A stretch of 64,000 bases of DNA from Actinernus sp. WN-2022. Its lineage: Eukaryota > Cnidaria > Anthozoa > Actiniaria > Actinernidae. The stretch spans positions 24,730,369 to 24,794,368 of the forward strand of contig JAOWCC010001751.1 of assembly GCA_030867875.1 (NCBI GenBank). Reading direction: 5' to 3'. Below are positions 43,015-54,804 of this stretch, piece after piece (the first letter of the stretch is position 1; each line of letters begins with the position of its first letter). Below the pieces are notes generated by a model. That model had not been told where the DNA came from, made no database searches, and saw only the letters and a program-made list of their open reading frames with translations. Both the position numbers and the translations under genes were made by a program.

Positions 43015-45839
43015 AAATGTGTTAGATGAAAATCTAGCTCTATTAACGCCCTAATCAGGATCGATAGCCATGTGTTTTAGGGGTACACTGATGTACAGTT
43101 TTCACGTTTATAACGAAATCATTTTTCATCATATGAAACTCAAGCCGTTTAATAACAGGTCACGAAATCCGATCCGTGTCATGTAGGATAGTTCAAACTA
43201 CTTCAAAACCTGATAATTTTAGCACATTTTCGTTTCGTTTGTAGCAACAACGCAAGGAATAAAAAAAACACAACGGAAACAGAATCTTCTCAGGAGCTAA
43301 ATTATCGGACGCCACAAAAAATAACGCGAAGTAGGCGCTGTTTGGAACGGTTCAGCTGCTGTTAAACGGTAGAACCAGCCGAGGATTTATTGACCAACAA
43401 ACGCCTCTCTCGAACGTATCCAGCCCCCCCCCCCCCCCCCCCCCCTCCAAAAAAAATTATCATGCAGTTGTGGATGTCCGAAAATAAGTTTAGCTGTGTT
43501 TGAAGACCTTAACCTTTTCAGTCCGTATTTTCTGGAGAAAATCGCTTTCTGAACTTCTATTAGAATCCTATTACGGTACACAATTTTGTCAGAAGAACTA
43601 AAGTTTTGAAAACGGAAGAACAGTTTTAGCGAAAGTAAACTGTCCGATCAGTAGAATCACTTACATTAATTAAGTAACATCAAACGCAAATATGGAATTT
43701 CCGGTTCCTAAACGATATCTTTGTCTTTAATAGCTTGCTGGGTTTACAAAATATTGGTGATTTTTTTCGAGTGGAAAACAGACCGAACATAATCGCGGAA
43801 CTACGAGGGGAGATGACCTGAGAAAAAGGAAAAGGAGAGCCTGCTCAAGTACGTTAAAGGCCTGGGGCAACACAAAAACACGGCTAACATATATTGATTA
43901 TTTATAATGTAAGCCAGATAGTACGAGCGCTCTGATTGGCTTGTAGACTCAAAAATCTATGGTCTATTGTGCAGGTAAACAAGCATTTCTTGTGTTCTCT
44001 CAACATCCCGCGTGCTTTATTTCGCCAGTAAAGACATAGAAGTGTGTGGTCTGTTGCTTAAATTTGTTATGAAATTGGTCTTAAGCGAATCTTTACTGAC
44101 CGAGTTATACATACTAACATAACTCGTGAACCTTAACACTTTAAGTAATGGTCCAGATAAGAACTGTAGTAGAATCCATTGTTCTGCGGCAATGAGCCTT
44201 ACGTGCTTTAGGAGGTATCTACAGTCTAAACTACATCTCGAAAAGTATTTTTTTATGCTATTGGCTCTTTTTTCTGTGAAAACGCAGAGAAAACAAAAGA
44301 TTTTTCAATCACAAATTTGAGAACTTTCCCCACACACGATATTCTTCGAAATTAAACCATAGGTAGTTTGATCAAAAATAAATTCAAACCACAAATAAAT
44401 ATCGAATGAAAATGCATTATTTCGATGGGTTTCTATTGAATTTATAAGTTTCAATCAATGAAATTACGAGAAAGAATAATAGAAACACTTTTAACATTCC
44501 TTGCCCTTGTCTGGACCATAACTGCAGTCATGTGACATGTCACGTGACCCTCATATCAAAATCATTGCACACAGAAGAGGACATTTGGTATTGGTCATCG
44601 CTTTGAAGTAAATGCGATTTTATTTGAGAGAGAGAACAACTTCAGTCGCATTACAAGTTTATGATAATATGGCTTACTGTTGACTCCAGGACTATACGAA
44701 AGAGAATTCTCTGCTTTCGCTTTGACCGCTCCAAAATCTCTCCTACTGCAGCTCCCGCCATTACAAAGATCACAAGAAAAAATAGCACGAAATGGAACTT
44801 TAACAGCGATTTGTTGCACTCTAAACTCGAGAAACCTCGATATTCTATACATTAAAACACTGGAAATTAATTTTTCTATTTGAATTCAGCAGTAGAAAGT
44901 CAGTTTAGACATGCGTATTCAAGTGAAACCCAGTTTTCTTCTGCTTGGTCGTCCATAAACGAGTAACGCCTTGTAAAAATTCACTTCACTCGCGAAAGCA
45001 AATTCAAATTTATTCAGTCGAAATCTTAATATAACCACTCCAAACAGTTATCAGTTGCAGATTAGATGTTACTTAACTTTGATTTGAAGGTAGATATTTT
45101 TCATAAATCAATTTATTTGTTTAGAAGGCAAAATAGCTCCCAAAACCATGTATTTTCGAGTGATTTGACTGGGCCGATACCGGGAGTGAGTCACCCGATA
45201 TCGATATGTAGGCTTTTGTACGCAATGACTTTGATATGCTCGTGTGAACGTTCAACTACAAATGGGGCAATGAGGACAATCTCTTTAAGAACCGTTTTGC
45301 TTTTAAAATATTGGAAACTTGGAGACATATAAATCTGCCCTCACACCATGACTTATTTATTGGTAAGGAGAAAACCGCTGATCAATAAATCGAGTACAAG
45401 GTCACGTGAACTGTTTTGCTCAATATCCCCTTATGGATAAAAAGATGTTCTACTGTGAGGGCAGATTATTAAAAGCAGGCACCAGAGAAACAGGAAAACT
45501 CTGTGTACCATGGCGTGACAAGAATACTCATTTCCCATTTGCTATTGAAATTTTATATTATGTTAAACCAAAGTCAGTGGAGGGGTCACGTGACACCTTA
45601 TTTGCATAATTCTGGTCCTCAAAATATCGAAGTGGACGAGTTATGTTAGTCTACATAATTTAGTGTAGTTGGTAAAAAGGTAGATACTTAAAGTGAAAAT
45701 TATCGTTTTAGCCTCACTTTCATGTCAAAACCAGGCCTTAACGTACGTACTTGAGTGATCGCAGGTTAAAGGGAAGATGGGGTTCAATCCAGCCCCACCC
45801 CCTCCCCCCCCCCCCCCCCCAAAAAAAAAATCCTTTGGA
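43015..45839. other. Non-coding sequence with homopolymer tracts
   Basis: Poly-C tracts lie at about 43425-43445 and 45798-45820. A CTCTGATTGGCTTGTAGAC box lies at about 43930. A 14-bp inverted pair (AATCTGCCCTCACA / inverse) lies at about 45330 and 45455. The frame at 45406-45609 has a protein-like stretch (MFYCEGRLLKAGTRETGK...) that I cannot assign. Confidence 0.45.
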
Positions 45840-46446
45840 GTTATGGATATGTTCTGGGATGACATACAGTATAATACAATGCACTCTTGTCGACTGGATA
45901 TAGCTAATATTATGTATAGAGTTAATAATAGCCTTTGCCCTAAGTATATTGGTGATATATTTTCATTGAATAATACAGCATACAACTTAAGAGTCAAAGA
46001 ATTTCAGATTCCTAGATTCAATACAGTTAGTTATGGCAAACATTCCCTTAGATATTTCGGGCCATTACTCTGGTCTAAGCTGAAATCAAATGTGCGTAAT
46101 TACCATCTCTAGAAGCTTTAAAGAGGGCCATCAGAAAACTGGATCTTGAGCGATTGGTTAGTAATGATTGTCAGAACTGTATTTTATGTGTTTCCTGAAT
46201 TTCAGTGAGATGTAATGTATAATGTAAATATTTATCTTTTTAGCCTTTTAATATTTAGTATTTTAATCAACATTGTAAATACATCATTAGATAAATAATT
46301 CATGGAGGGGGTTAGATAGTGAATTTTATAGTTTATAGTTTTAATTTCTGTATTTGTTTATAGTGTCCTCATTTAGTGGGAAACTGCTATCCATTCTGAC
46401 ACTGAAATAAAGTTATTATTATTATTACTATTATTATTATTATTAC
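45840..46446 (+). mobile_element. LINE 3' end
   Basis: The frame to 46112 encodes a LINE C-terminus: LNNTAYNLRVKEFQIPRFN then VSYGKHSLRYFGPLLWSKL. A 3' UTR follows with AATAAAG at about 46404 and an ATT/ACT simple-repeat tail to 46446. It is 5' truncated; RT is absent. Confidence 0.75.
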
Positions 46447-47971
46447 TGTTAACCCCGGGCCGGGAACGGATAGTCCTGGGCAAGAGAAAATGAGGTACCT
46501 CCTTTTCTCTTGTCTTGGGAGAAAGTAGCGGATGGGAGTTTGGATATTTTCTGAAACTACAAAATGTGATGCAGTCTTGCTGAAAATACAGTTAACCTTG
46601 CTGTACTTTACTGGCCTAATTACTTGGGAAATGATAGACTTAAGGAATTAATCTAGATAATCCAGACTGGGGGAATTAGATATTAAAAACTCTAAAAAAA
46701 TAAATAATATTGAGGCTGTTTATGTTTCGAATTAATTCAGTTATTGGCAACTGATGCCCTGACAGACCCTGACACCACATGAACTTTTGAGATTTGGGTA
46801 CGTGAAGTTGTACACAGACATGATGCTAAACATATATTTTCACAGACAAAAAGAACATGCACTCTACACACAATGACTGGAATTTAAGAGGCTATACTCA
46901 GCAAAGTACAGCTTAATCCAAACATTTACTGTACTTAAATTTAATGTACAGAATACTAGATTATTATTGTTATTTATACTGTCTTTTACCGTTTATTGTA
47001 AAATGTTTTTAATTGATATTTTCTAAGGATTGTCTTCCGTCGTTATTGTAAATAGTTTTAAATGATTAGATGATGACTCGTGTATACATATTATTTATAT
47101 TAGATTTTTCCTGATTTTTACATATTTTATATATTTTAACACGTGCGCTTTTAACGAGTTTTAGCTCCTAGGCGTTAGGTGTATAAATAAACGACTGATT
47201 GACAAAAAGGGAATTTGATTACTAAACCTTGCATTACTACTACCAATTATGAAACAAACCCCCAAAGACTCACTGACCATCCACGAGTTACCCTTAAGGG
47301 CCCTATATTATCAGTCTTCTAAATTCTGGCAATAAATCATTATGACCTGACCTCAGTAGAATACTATTTCCGTCACTATTTTACATCATATATCAGAACG
47401 CACGGTAAAGTTTGCTCGGGTTGGGGGGGGGGGGGGGGGGGCTGAAAGGATGACCATATCCGGGATAAATACATCGATAATTAAACAATTGAGTCAAACA
47501 TGCCACCTTCAGAATACAATGCTGCTGTGATGTAAAGCATTAGCGAGTTTAATAAGATGTTTATTATATTGCTCAAAAGTATTCAAAACCAGCTTTGCTT
47601 CAATTTAGCGGTCCATTCGGGACATTATTGGGGGTTGTTATTTTAGTTCTCTTTCAATTTCATCTTTAAGATAACCGCCAAAGTCCAATTGCAAATGTGT
47701 CACTTCCGCCATTTTGATTGTTGGGACATCACGTCATTTCCATCTGGGTACGTTTCCATATATGGCCATGTATCTATAATTTCACAAACCAATCAGAGCG
47801 CGCGTTACTGAAATATGACGTCATTTGTCTGTACTCTCAGAAACACATAGCTTGTGACCAATCAGAGCACCCGTTAGTAAGTATCTATTATATATTATAT
47901 CTATTATCTATCATATCCGATAAATATGTCGTTAAACTAAATGGAATCATATCTTTCACCTTCAGAATACG
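46447..47971. other. Non-coding sequence upstream of the transporter gene
   Basis: About 46980-47190 resembles a LINE 3' UTR ending in GTGTATAAATAAACG. A poly-G run is at about 47425-47442. AAACCAATCAGAGCGCGCG (47785) and GACCAATCAGAGCACCCG (47857) boxes occur within 200 bp of the transporter start codon and may contribute to its promoter. Confidence 0.45.
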
Positions 47972-48146
47972 ATGCTGTTGTGCTGTAAAGGACCCAGTTC
48001 TCCTCGGCGACAAGACAGCGTCTGGTCCTGGATCGTGTGTATATCAGCCACTCTGTCCACGGTGGTGGTGTTGGGCATGTCACACTGCTATGCTGTCGTT
48101 ATGCCCGTATTTCTTGACCAATTTAAGGACACAAAACAAAAGACAG
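47972..48146 (+). CDS. MCT-like gene, exon 1
   Basis: Encodes residues 1-58 plus one base, with TM1. The donor is AGACAG|GTATTG. A competing acceptor at 48638 would put a stop in frame, so it is not used. Confidence 0.8.
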
Positions 48147-51140
48147 GTATTGTTTTGAATAAAAAAAAACATTTGACTACGTGTGGTGTATCCTTCTTGG
48201 TGGATTGTTGGCTATCTGTTATCAAAGTTTCCTGAGGAAATTTGTTTCACTCACGTCACATACTAACCGCTGTTTTCTTAACCCTAAACTCCAATAGTCA
48301 GCTTTCGATATATACCGCACTTGTCACGCACAAAGGTTTCAATATGAGGCTTCGGGGTAAGCTAATTGTATTCTATTCTCGGAGAAAATAATAAATTTAA
48401 TTTACCCCGGAGCCTCATACTGAAACCTTTGTGCCTGTCGACAAGCCAATTAAGCCTATATCTAACGTCACTGGCCTCTTTAGCACATAAGGATTCATTG
48501 AGGTTGGGGGGAAGGGACTAAAGACTAAAGAGAGGGAAAGAAGAAAAGAGAGCTTTCTTTTCGATTTTCCCCACGATTTTTTCTCGAAAGCCTGATACTC
48601 AGGTTAATGGATGGGTGGACGGATGTACTATTTTACAGGATGAGCGGCAATGTTGTATGGATCGGATGTTTATAGTTCTTCTTTTTTCCTTTTCTCTAGC
48701 TTGGGTCGGATCGATTACACAGTGTTTAACCTTCTTCGCAGCACCAGTAGCTGCAGTGTTCATCGGCAAATTCAACTTTAGATTGGCAGCGATTCTCGGA
48801 ACAATTGCATGCGCATCGAGTCTGGTCCTGACGTCATTCACACAAAGTCTCCTGCAAATGTTCTTCACGTACAGCCTGCTCTATGGACTTGGCAGCTGTT
48901 TTTCCTACATCGCCTGCGTGTATGCAATTACAAAATACTTTAAGAAGAGACAAGCTCTTGCTCTTGGCATTCTTAGTTCTGGTATAAACATCGGAGTGCT
49001 ATCAATGGGACCAACATCACAAATACTCATCGACGGATACGGATGGCAGATGATGTATAGGATAATGGCTGGCATGATCGGGATTGTGCTGTTCATGGTG
49101 ATGACCTTTGATCCGAATGTGGAGATTCCAAGAAGAAACGAACAAGAGCCAGAAGTCCAACAAGGCCCAGACGAGGACTCGTCTTCAAAATGGCACATGT
49201 TAATGGAAACCCTGAAAACGCCTGCCTTTAACATTGCAGTTGTGTCTATTACTTTGGGAACTTTAACTGCTTTCGTGTCATATGTCCATCTGGTGAGATA
49301 AATAAGAAAACTATTTCATCCGTACTGTAATCGTTCTCTCATGCTGTTCCAGGCACGTATATAGTAGGAAAAGAAGTAAGGGTGAGGCTGAATTTTATTT
49401 TGCCCATTCCCCCACTAGCTGAGAGCCTCATGGAACAGGCTAACGTCGCCCAGCCAGGACTATATTTGTACAGGGTACAGGTTATCTCTTTTAGTTAAAA
49501 AGTTTTCGTTTTGTGATTGAAAAATCACAGGGACTATTAATTAGCATATTTCAGGTTTCTAAAGATACTGCAACACGATAAGTAACCAGTTAGGAAGATT
49601 TATTCGTAATATTAAAATAAATCTGTCAAGCAACACCTCAATTTACACCAAAGTTCACATAACAATCCTTCTATTGCAGGTCGCATACTGTGAGGAGGTG
49701 GGCATCCCGGCCCAACAAGCTTCCAACCTGTTCATATATATTGGCGTGTGCTCGCTCATCTCAGGAATTGCGACCGGTAGAATACTGGACATGAAGACTA
49801 TCAATCCCTTCCACGTCCATCAAGTCGCTGCCCTCACCATGGCAACCAGCATGTTGCTACTCCCACTAGCCACAGAATATAAACATTTTGTCATATTCGC
49901 TGTTTTCTTGGGTCTCGGGATTGGTAGCTTTATTACGCTTATTTTAGTGTTGTTACTGGTGACCGTGAAACCGAGATTGAGGATCGTCTCGTTCCCTGTC
50001 GGGCAAGTGTTATCATCTTTAGGCAATGCTTCTGGTCCACCTTTTGTAGGTAAGTAGGTTTCCTAACAGCATGCAACAGAACTTGCATATGTTGGTATTT
50101 CACTGATACGATATATCTGATGTTGAAAAAGTCTGACCCACAATCAGTATAAAACAACAAACGAGAATGGCGAAAACCAAACTCTGCATGGAACATTATC
50201 ATCATTGCATGAGCCCTAACTTTCCGTATTAAAAGAGCGTCATTATTATCCCAAACTGATGCAATTTTTTTATAAAACCCAGTTCTCAATGTTTAGAATA
50301 GAGCTTTCAACTGCAAATACGGATCAAAACAAGTGCGCGATTCACGAACGTACCGCTTGTCTGACGGTTTTGGGAAGAACATGCACGAGCGAGTTAAAAT
50401 CGGGCTACAATTTCCTTTGATTGTCATATAACTGAACAACTTATTTCACAGAAAATTGTGTATAACGACTGGAAATTGTTATTGTGTAATAACATTTGTA
50501 CATTTTACCAGTGAAGACTTGAAATGACACTCCAGAAAGAGAATAGCGCCCAAATTTACAAAATTCATTTTCCATAAAACGATCGCACTACTCAATTGCA
50601 ATATATTAAATTTAATCAGTGTAAAATTTCCAAATCTGAATACCCCAAGAAATGTTATTTTCAGTCTTTGAGGTAATGATTTTCTCCTTCAGGGATGCGT
50701 GTACTTTTAGGTTTTCGAGGAATTATATTGCATGTTTCGACAATCAACTTCATTCCGAGAGAGTTGGTTAGAATTGTTTCCTTCTTTAAAAGGTTCAGTT
50801 TATGATACGTTTGTTATTTTGTGTGTTTGCAGGTTTTATTGCCGACCTCACTGGTTCCTACGGACCTGCTTACTTTACTGCAGGAGGTATTATGCTACTT
50901 GCAGCATTTATTCCCTTTCTGCAGTACTGTTTCAAGCCGTGGAGAGTTCCTTCTCAATCAACTGACATGGTCACTAATAACGACATAACGACAACAGAGA
51001 TCGGCCAGCCCATATCTACTACCGTTACCAACGCTAGCGAAGTTGCTTCTCGGGAGAATCCAGAGTCTGCTTCAAATACTAACACTGCGTTCACGCTGGA
51101 AGACGAAAATGAAGGAGACGTTTTTGTTACAAAGCTTTAA
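47972..51140 (+). CDS. Monocarboxylate transporter-like protein (SLC16/MCT family), four exons
   Basis: Join of 47972-48146, 48700-49292, 49680-50049 and 50833-51140, all introns GT-AG and phases consistent, gives 481 residues; MCTs are usually about 450-510 with 12 transmembrane helices. The first MCT signature is present in divergent form as DSVWSW (15-20) before TM1. The second signature is clear at 138-157 (YFKKRQALALGILSSG). A short hydrophilic loop (about 197-230) lies between TM6 and TM7, then SYVHL (252-256), GRILD (289-293, the TM8 arginine) and a polar tail from about 418. The family moves lactate, pyruvate, aromatic amino acids or related monocarboxylates with protons, or acts as a facilitator, at the plasma membrane; the substrate cannot be read from sequence. 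The start Met is the first in frame and fits the family length. The gene sits alone among repeats. Confidence 0.92.
48320..48443. repeat. Inverted-repeat element in MCT intron 1
   Basis: GCACAAAGGTTTCAATATGA at 48328 and its inverse up to 48434 form 33-bp arms with a few mismatches; the pairing may extend to CTTGTC/GACAAG on the outside. It is a small MITE. Confidence 0.7.
48700..49292 (+). CDS. MCT-like gene, exon 2
   Basis: The acceptor TTTTTTCCTTTTCTCTAG ends at 48699. Joining the single base left from exon 1 restores AWVGSIT, a block conserved in MCTs. Encodes TM2 to TM7 and ends at CATCTG|GTGAGA. Confidence 0.9.
49680..50049 (+). CDS. MCT-like gene, exon 3
   Basis: The acceptor CTATTGCAG ends at 49679. 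It encodes the end of TM7 to TM11 and stops at TTTGTAG|GTAAGT with one base left over. Confidence 0.88.
50833..51140 (+). CDS. MCT-like gene, exon 4
   Basis: The acceptor TTTGTGTGTTTGCAG ends at 50832. It encodes GFIADLTGSYGPAYFTAGG (TM12 region), the cytosolic tail rich in Thr, Ser and acidic residues, and the TAA stop at 51138-51140. Confidence 0.88.
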
Positions 51141-51310
51141 ATAGCAACAATCTAGAAAGCGAAACGGAAAGGAAGGATGTCACTTATTAACATATTATAA
51201 CCATCGATCGAACTTTGATTTCAAAAGATTGTGCCGAGCAACTCTGGAAGGTTTTACGACTCTTACAAGCAATTTTGCCTCTTATATTCGTTATATTAAG
51301 AAATCACTAA

Positions 51311-51316
51311 AATAAA
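51311..51316 (+). terminator. Polyadenylation signal AATAAA of the MCT-like gene
   Basis: A canonical AATAAA 170 bases after the stop codon. Confidence 0.6.
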
Positions 51317-51464
51317 GTGCTCAGAATCGGAGATAAATATTAATTAGAATCCCATAGCACGACTCAAACTCGCGCGCTGTTTGGCTCACGAAGGGTTGAA
51401 TATTTTGTGGAATTAATGGTTGAAATGCTGTATAACGATGTGTACGTATAAGCTGTATTCAACG

Positions 51465-51635
51465 ATGTACAGGAAGCCCGAGCGTTGTTGTTGTTTATTT
51501 TTGTGTCTACTGCTTCTTGAAGCGGTAGCACTATGTAACCGTACTAATCACGTGATTCAACGATGCGCGGAAGACCCTTGGGACGAGGTTGATTTGCGAA
51601 CTGGATTAGAGCTAGTGGAAAACGTTTTTGCTTCG
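51465..51635 (+). CDS. Possible first exon of a secreted or membrane protein
   Basis: From ATG 51465 (another in-frame ATG is at 51438) 57 codons run to a strong donor (GCTTCG|GTAAGTG, GT at 51636). The N-terminus has a basic start, then CCCLFLCLLLLEAVALC, a good signal peptide or anchor. NRT follows as a possible glycosylation site, then a charged region. No family is recognised and later exons were not found before the repeats at 52.4 kb. It lies 325 bases after the transporter stop. Confidence 0.35.
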
Positions 51636-51942
51636 GTAAGTGTAAATTTTAACATGAATTTCTTAAAATTTACAAACCTGATTTGTCACAGCTTTCGAAG
51701 TATGTGTCAAAACGGTCGAATGAAAAGTCCTCAAAGATACTTTGAAGTTCTAGGTGGATGTACTCGGCGCCATCAGAATGCTCGTGTGCTGCCGATACTG
51801 ACAGGCCCCTCCGTGGAATGAGAAATCCCTTCGACTTAAAGGGATTCAATTATCTTATGCCAGTTTCTGGGCAGCATTTACTGATAGAAGTTCTGTCACC
51901 GAAGTTAAGGCACCTTTCATTCACCGAACAGCAGCGAAAGCT

Positions 51943-52230
51943 GTGGCAAGCTGTTGTGTAAACATTGATTGTATTGAATCTCGTACAACTACAAGTGTGA
52001 ATAATGATTTTAAAAGGTCATGCAGATTGACTAGGTGGGAAATCGCTAGAAACTCGAAAGTAGTTAAACAGGTTAAACGACGGAGAGACCGAGAACAATC
52101 CAGAATACCCATTAAGAATATAATACGTTCCATGAAAAGGAGAAATATACGGCAGAAACTGAAGTGCATTCTTCGAAAATCCACTCCTAAATCTTCAAGA
52201 ATGAATAGCATGCATAGCTACTTATTATAA
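51943..52230 (+). other. Basic open frame of unknown nature
   Basis: A 95-codon frame very rich in Arg and Lys (KRRRDREQSR, RSMKRRNIRQ). It could be the 5' part of the LINE whose NPGP motif follows at 52440, or an artefact; the frames differ and stops intervene. Confidence 0.25.
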
Positions 52231-52388
52231 ACTTTGGTACGCCAATATATGTGCCAGAAGTGATTGTTTTTTTCAGTAGCTTCACGAGTCTGAAAAAAAT
52301 AACACAAAGAACCTGTTGGCAAAAAAAACCGAGCACCTAAATGCTGTTTATACGATCACTACCAAACAACGAATTCAACTGAACGTTC

Positions 52389-52507
52389 ATGAATGCCAGA
52401 TTCAGTTGCGTCTCGAGGATGAGAATTATGACTTCTGGTGATATCGAGTTAAATCCAGGTCCTGTGCAAAATGACAATAGTCAAACTCTATCATTAATAG
52501 GTTCCAG
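52389..52507 (+). pseudogene. LINE 5' fragment with a 2A-like motif
   Basis: The frame encodes SGDIELNPGP at residues 16-25 (DIELNPGP codons 52440-52463). This matches the 2A translational-recoding consensus DxExNPGP reported at the N-terminus of some CR1/L2-type LINE ORFs. About 20 codons later the sequence changes to the hairpin/CCAAT module at 52508, so the LINE is cut there. No endonuclease or RT of this copy is seen downstream. Confidence 0.6.
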
Positions 52508-52900
52508 TGAATTATTACTCGAGCCAGGCCTTCGGCCGAGGCACGAGTCAGAAATCGCAAGTGTTTATTTATTTTATTTTTTGTGTCGCTGTTTGACGCC
52601 AGTAACCAATCAGATTACACAGGAGCCCATTGTTCGATTCCCAACACGTGACAGGATCAACCAATCAGATTCGACACCCGCCAGGATCTTGATTTTGGTC
52701 TGTCTCAGTGGTTTATAGTTATAGTGTGCCAAGCCAGCAACGGAGCGAAGATTCGGGGCCATTCTTAACCATTATTTTTGCTGAAACCAAAGGTTTCTTC
52801 GAATGAAATACCAAGATGTTCAGTTGTTCTAGGGCTGACATGACTTTTAGGGGCTTTCGATGGAAAATTCTCACATTTACGAAAGGGATGTGGCGATCCA
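52508..52900 (+). repeat. Hairpin/CCAAT/ATG module, copy 3
   Basis: CTCGAGCCAGGCC-TTC-GGCCGAGGCACGAG hairpin, a TTTATTTTATTTTTTGTGTCGCTG stretch (in pieces), and two AACCAATCAGATT boxes (about 52606 and 52659). A region alignable with 37735-37900 follows (AAACCAAAGGTTTCTTC, AATACCAAGAT, GGGGCTTTCGATGG). The start codon region has decayed (GCAACGGAGCGAAGATTCGG). Plus strand, like copy 1. Confidence 0.6.
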
Positions 52901-53351
52901 ATCGTACAGTCAGCTAGTCTGGCCGGCCGGAGGAGGAGTGATGGTTTGGTTTCGATGGTTTTGGTCCAATAATCCACGGGAACGGAAAGAAAATGCCTGA
53001 ACTGCTGCATCCGAATGCCATAGGATTGCAGTGTTCCGGTGTTGATATTGTTGAAATGCTCTTCATTACCATCACACACTGTGAGGAAGTCAAATGAGGA
53101 ATTTTGATTGTTTGCAATGCTGGCTGTTTACCTCCATGCAAGTACTCTCCTGAAATACTCTTGAGATTATACAACTGGGAAGTCTTGACTAAACCAGTCA
53201 ACCAATGCCGAGATTTACTAAGACTTTAACTCAAGAGTCGCAAAACCTGGAAGTGAACAGTGATTGACCCTTGTCTTTGAACGCGAATGGAAATCAGAAC
53301 TGGTGAGGTTGAAATATTTGTGTTTATATACGCACACAAATCTTACGGCTA
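52901..53351. other. Unassigned sequence with open minus-strand frames
   Basis: Minus-strand frames to 53079 and 53201 are open, and the longer one spans the module boundary. No family was recognised. Confidence 0.35.
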
Positions 53352-54016
53352 GACTGCAGAATACCCTACCACGTAATCTACCTTACACGTTGACAGTCCA
53401 CGCGTCGACGCGTTGACGGCGCGTTGTCACGGTCAAACATATAAATGAAATTGAAAATGAAATGAAATAATGAAATAAAATTGTAAATTGACATAACGTC
53501 CATTATCAATCTTGCTATTATCTCTATATATTACTACCTTCGTTCTACAATCAACCGCAGTCTACTCGTTGACGCGATGACTCGTTGACATGAATAAAGT
53601 GTTCTCTATATATTACTACCTTCGTTCTACAAACAACCGCAGTCTACTTGTTGACGCGATGACGCGTTGACATGAATAAAGTGTTCTCTATATATTAATC
53701 AACCGCAGTCTACTCGTTGACGCGATGACGCGTTGACATGAATAAAGTGTACTCTACATATTACTGCCTTCGTTCTACAATCAACCGCAGTCTACTCGTT
53801 GACGCGATGATGCGTTGACATGAATAGTGTTCTCTATATATTACTACCTTCGTTCTACAATCAACCGCAGTCTACTCGTTGACGCGTTGACATGAAAAAA
53901 GTGTTCTCTATATATTACTACCTTCGTTCTACAAGCAACCGCAGTCTACTCGTTGACGCGATGACGCGTTGACATGAATAAAGTCTACTTGCTGTGGTGG
54001 GGTATTCTGCAGTCGT
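53352..54016. mobile_element. TIR element carrying six copies of an 84-bp minisatellite
   Basis: Ends AGACTGCAGAATACCCTACCA (53352) and its inverse TGGTGGGGTATTCTGCAGTC (about 53993-54014) are TIRs. Between about 53516 and 53985 a unit of about 84 bp is repeated six times, with deletions in two copies. Each unit holds ATCAACCGCAGTCTACTCG, GTTGACGCGATGACGCGTTGAC in pieces, and CTCTATATATTACTACC. No coding. Confidence 0.8.
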
Positions 54017-54804
54017 TCCGACCAAGAAGAAAAAGTAAAAATCGTCAAAAGAATAACAGAACGGCAGACGATAAAATTGACCACGAATTATACCCATAAA
54101 CAGAACTGGATATGACTACCGTATTAAAATCGAATTGGATCGGTGAAAAGAATAGCAGGATTTGTCGTGGAAAGCCGTAACTATAAACCGAACTGTCATG
54201 AAACAAGAACTGGAGAGTATAAATTATGGCTCTGCCCACAGTATCCTTCGCAGCCGTTTATATTTATGTCGCCACGCAGTTTTTTGTTTGCCGACGATTG
54301 ATATGGACGGGCTTCAAACTCTGGCTTTGTCTTCTTATCTGTTCTTATTTTGCTTAACTGCACAGAAGACCTTGAAATTACCGTTCAATAATTCTACCTT
54401 AATTTATCCTAAAGAAAGCTTTGATTTATACCCTCGAAGATGGAAATGTATAATATTTTCTCTACTTCGCCTTCTCTTGCCGTTAACAATAGTAAATGGA
54501 CAATCTGAAATCTACAATGAAGCTACAATGTTTACCGTCTCGTTTTTCTCGGCCAATGGAAATCGAGATACCGTGGCGCATGTAATCGTTTCGTGGGCAG
54601 AGGTTTCTCTCAGCGGCAGGAAAGGGGTTGCAAATTGGGTGGAACTTCTCGAAACGAGCGATAGTATTGTCCTACGCAACAATAGAAAACACCCTAACCA
54701 TTAGAAAGTGCAGTACAAAAACCATAGAAGTATAGTATTATGGGTGCAATCAGAATACAGGTCTCGAGAGGTTCCATGCTACTCGGAGTAGTGAATCAAT
54801 TATC
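54017..54804. other. Unassigned sequence with one open frame
   Basis: A plus-strand frame at 54162-54704 (180 codons; an internal Met at 54303) has two hydrophobic stretches (ALSSYLFLFCLTA and FSLLRLLLPLTIV) and NGQSEIYNEATMFTVSFFSA. It has protein-like composition but no family I recognise, no clear splice signals and no conserved motif; it may be spurious. Confidence 0.3.

Noticed and set aside
43425..47442. Long poly-C/poly-G tracts as functional signals
   Set aside because: Homopolymers of this kind are prone to slippage and assembly error; no associated feature was seen.
48615..48699. Upstream extension of MCT exon 2
   Set aside because: Using the acceptor at 48638 would bring in a stop after exon 1; the acceptor at 48699 restores the conserved AWVGSIT block in phase.
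53516..53985. Possible CRISPR-like regular repeats
   Set aside because: Whole 84-bp units are repeated without unique spacers, within a TIR element in an animal genome.
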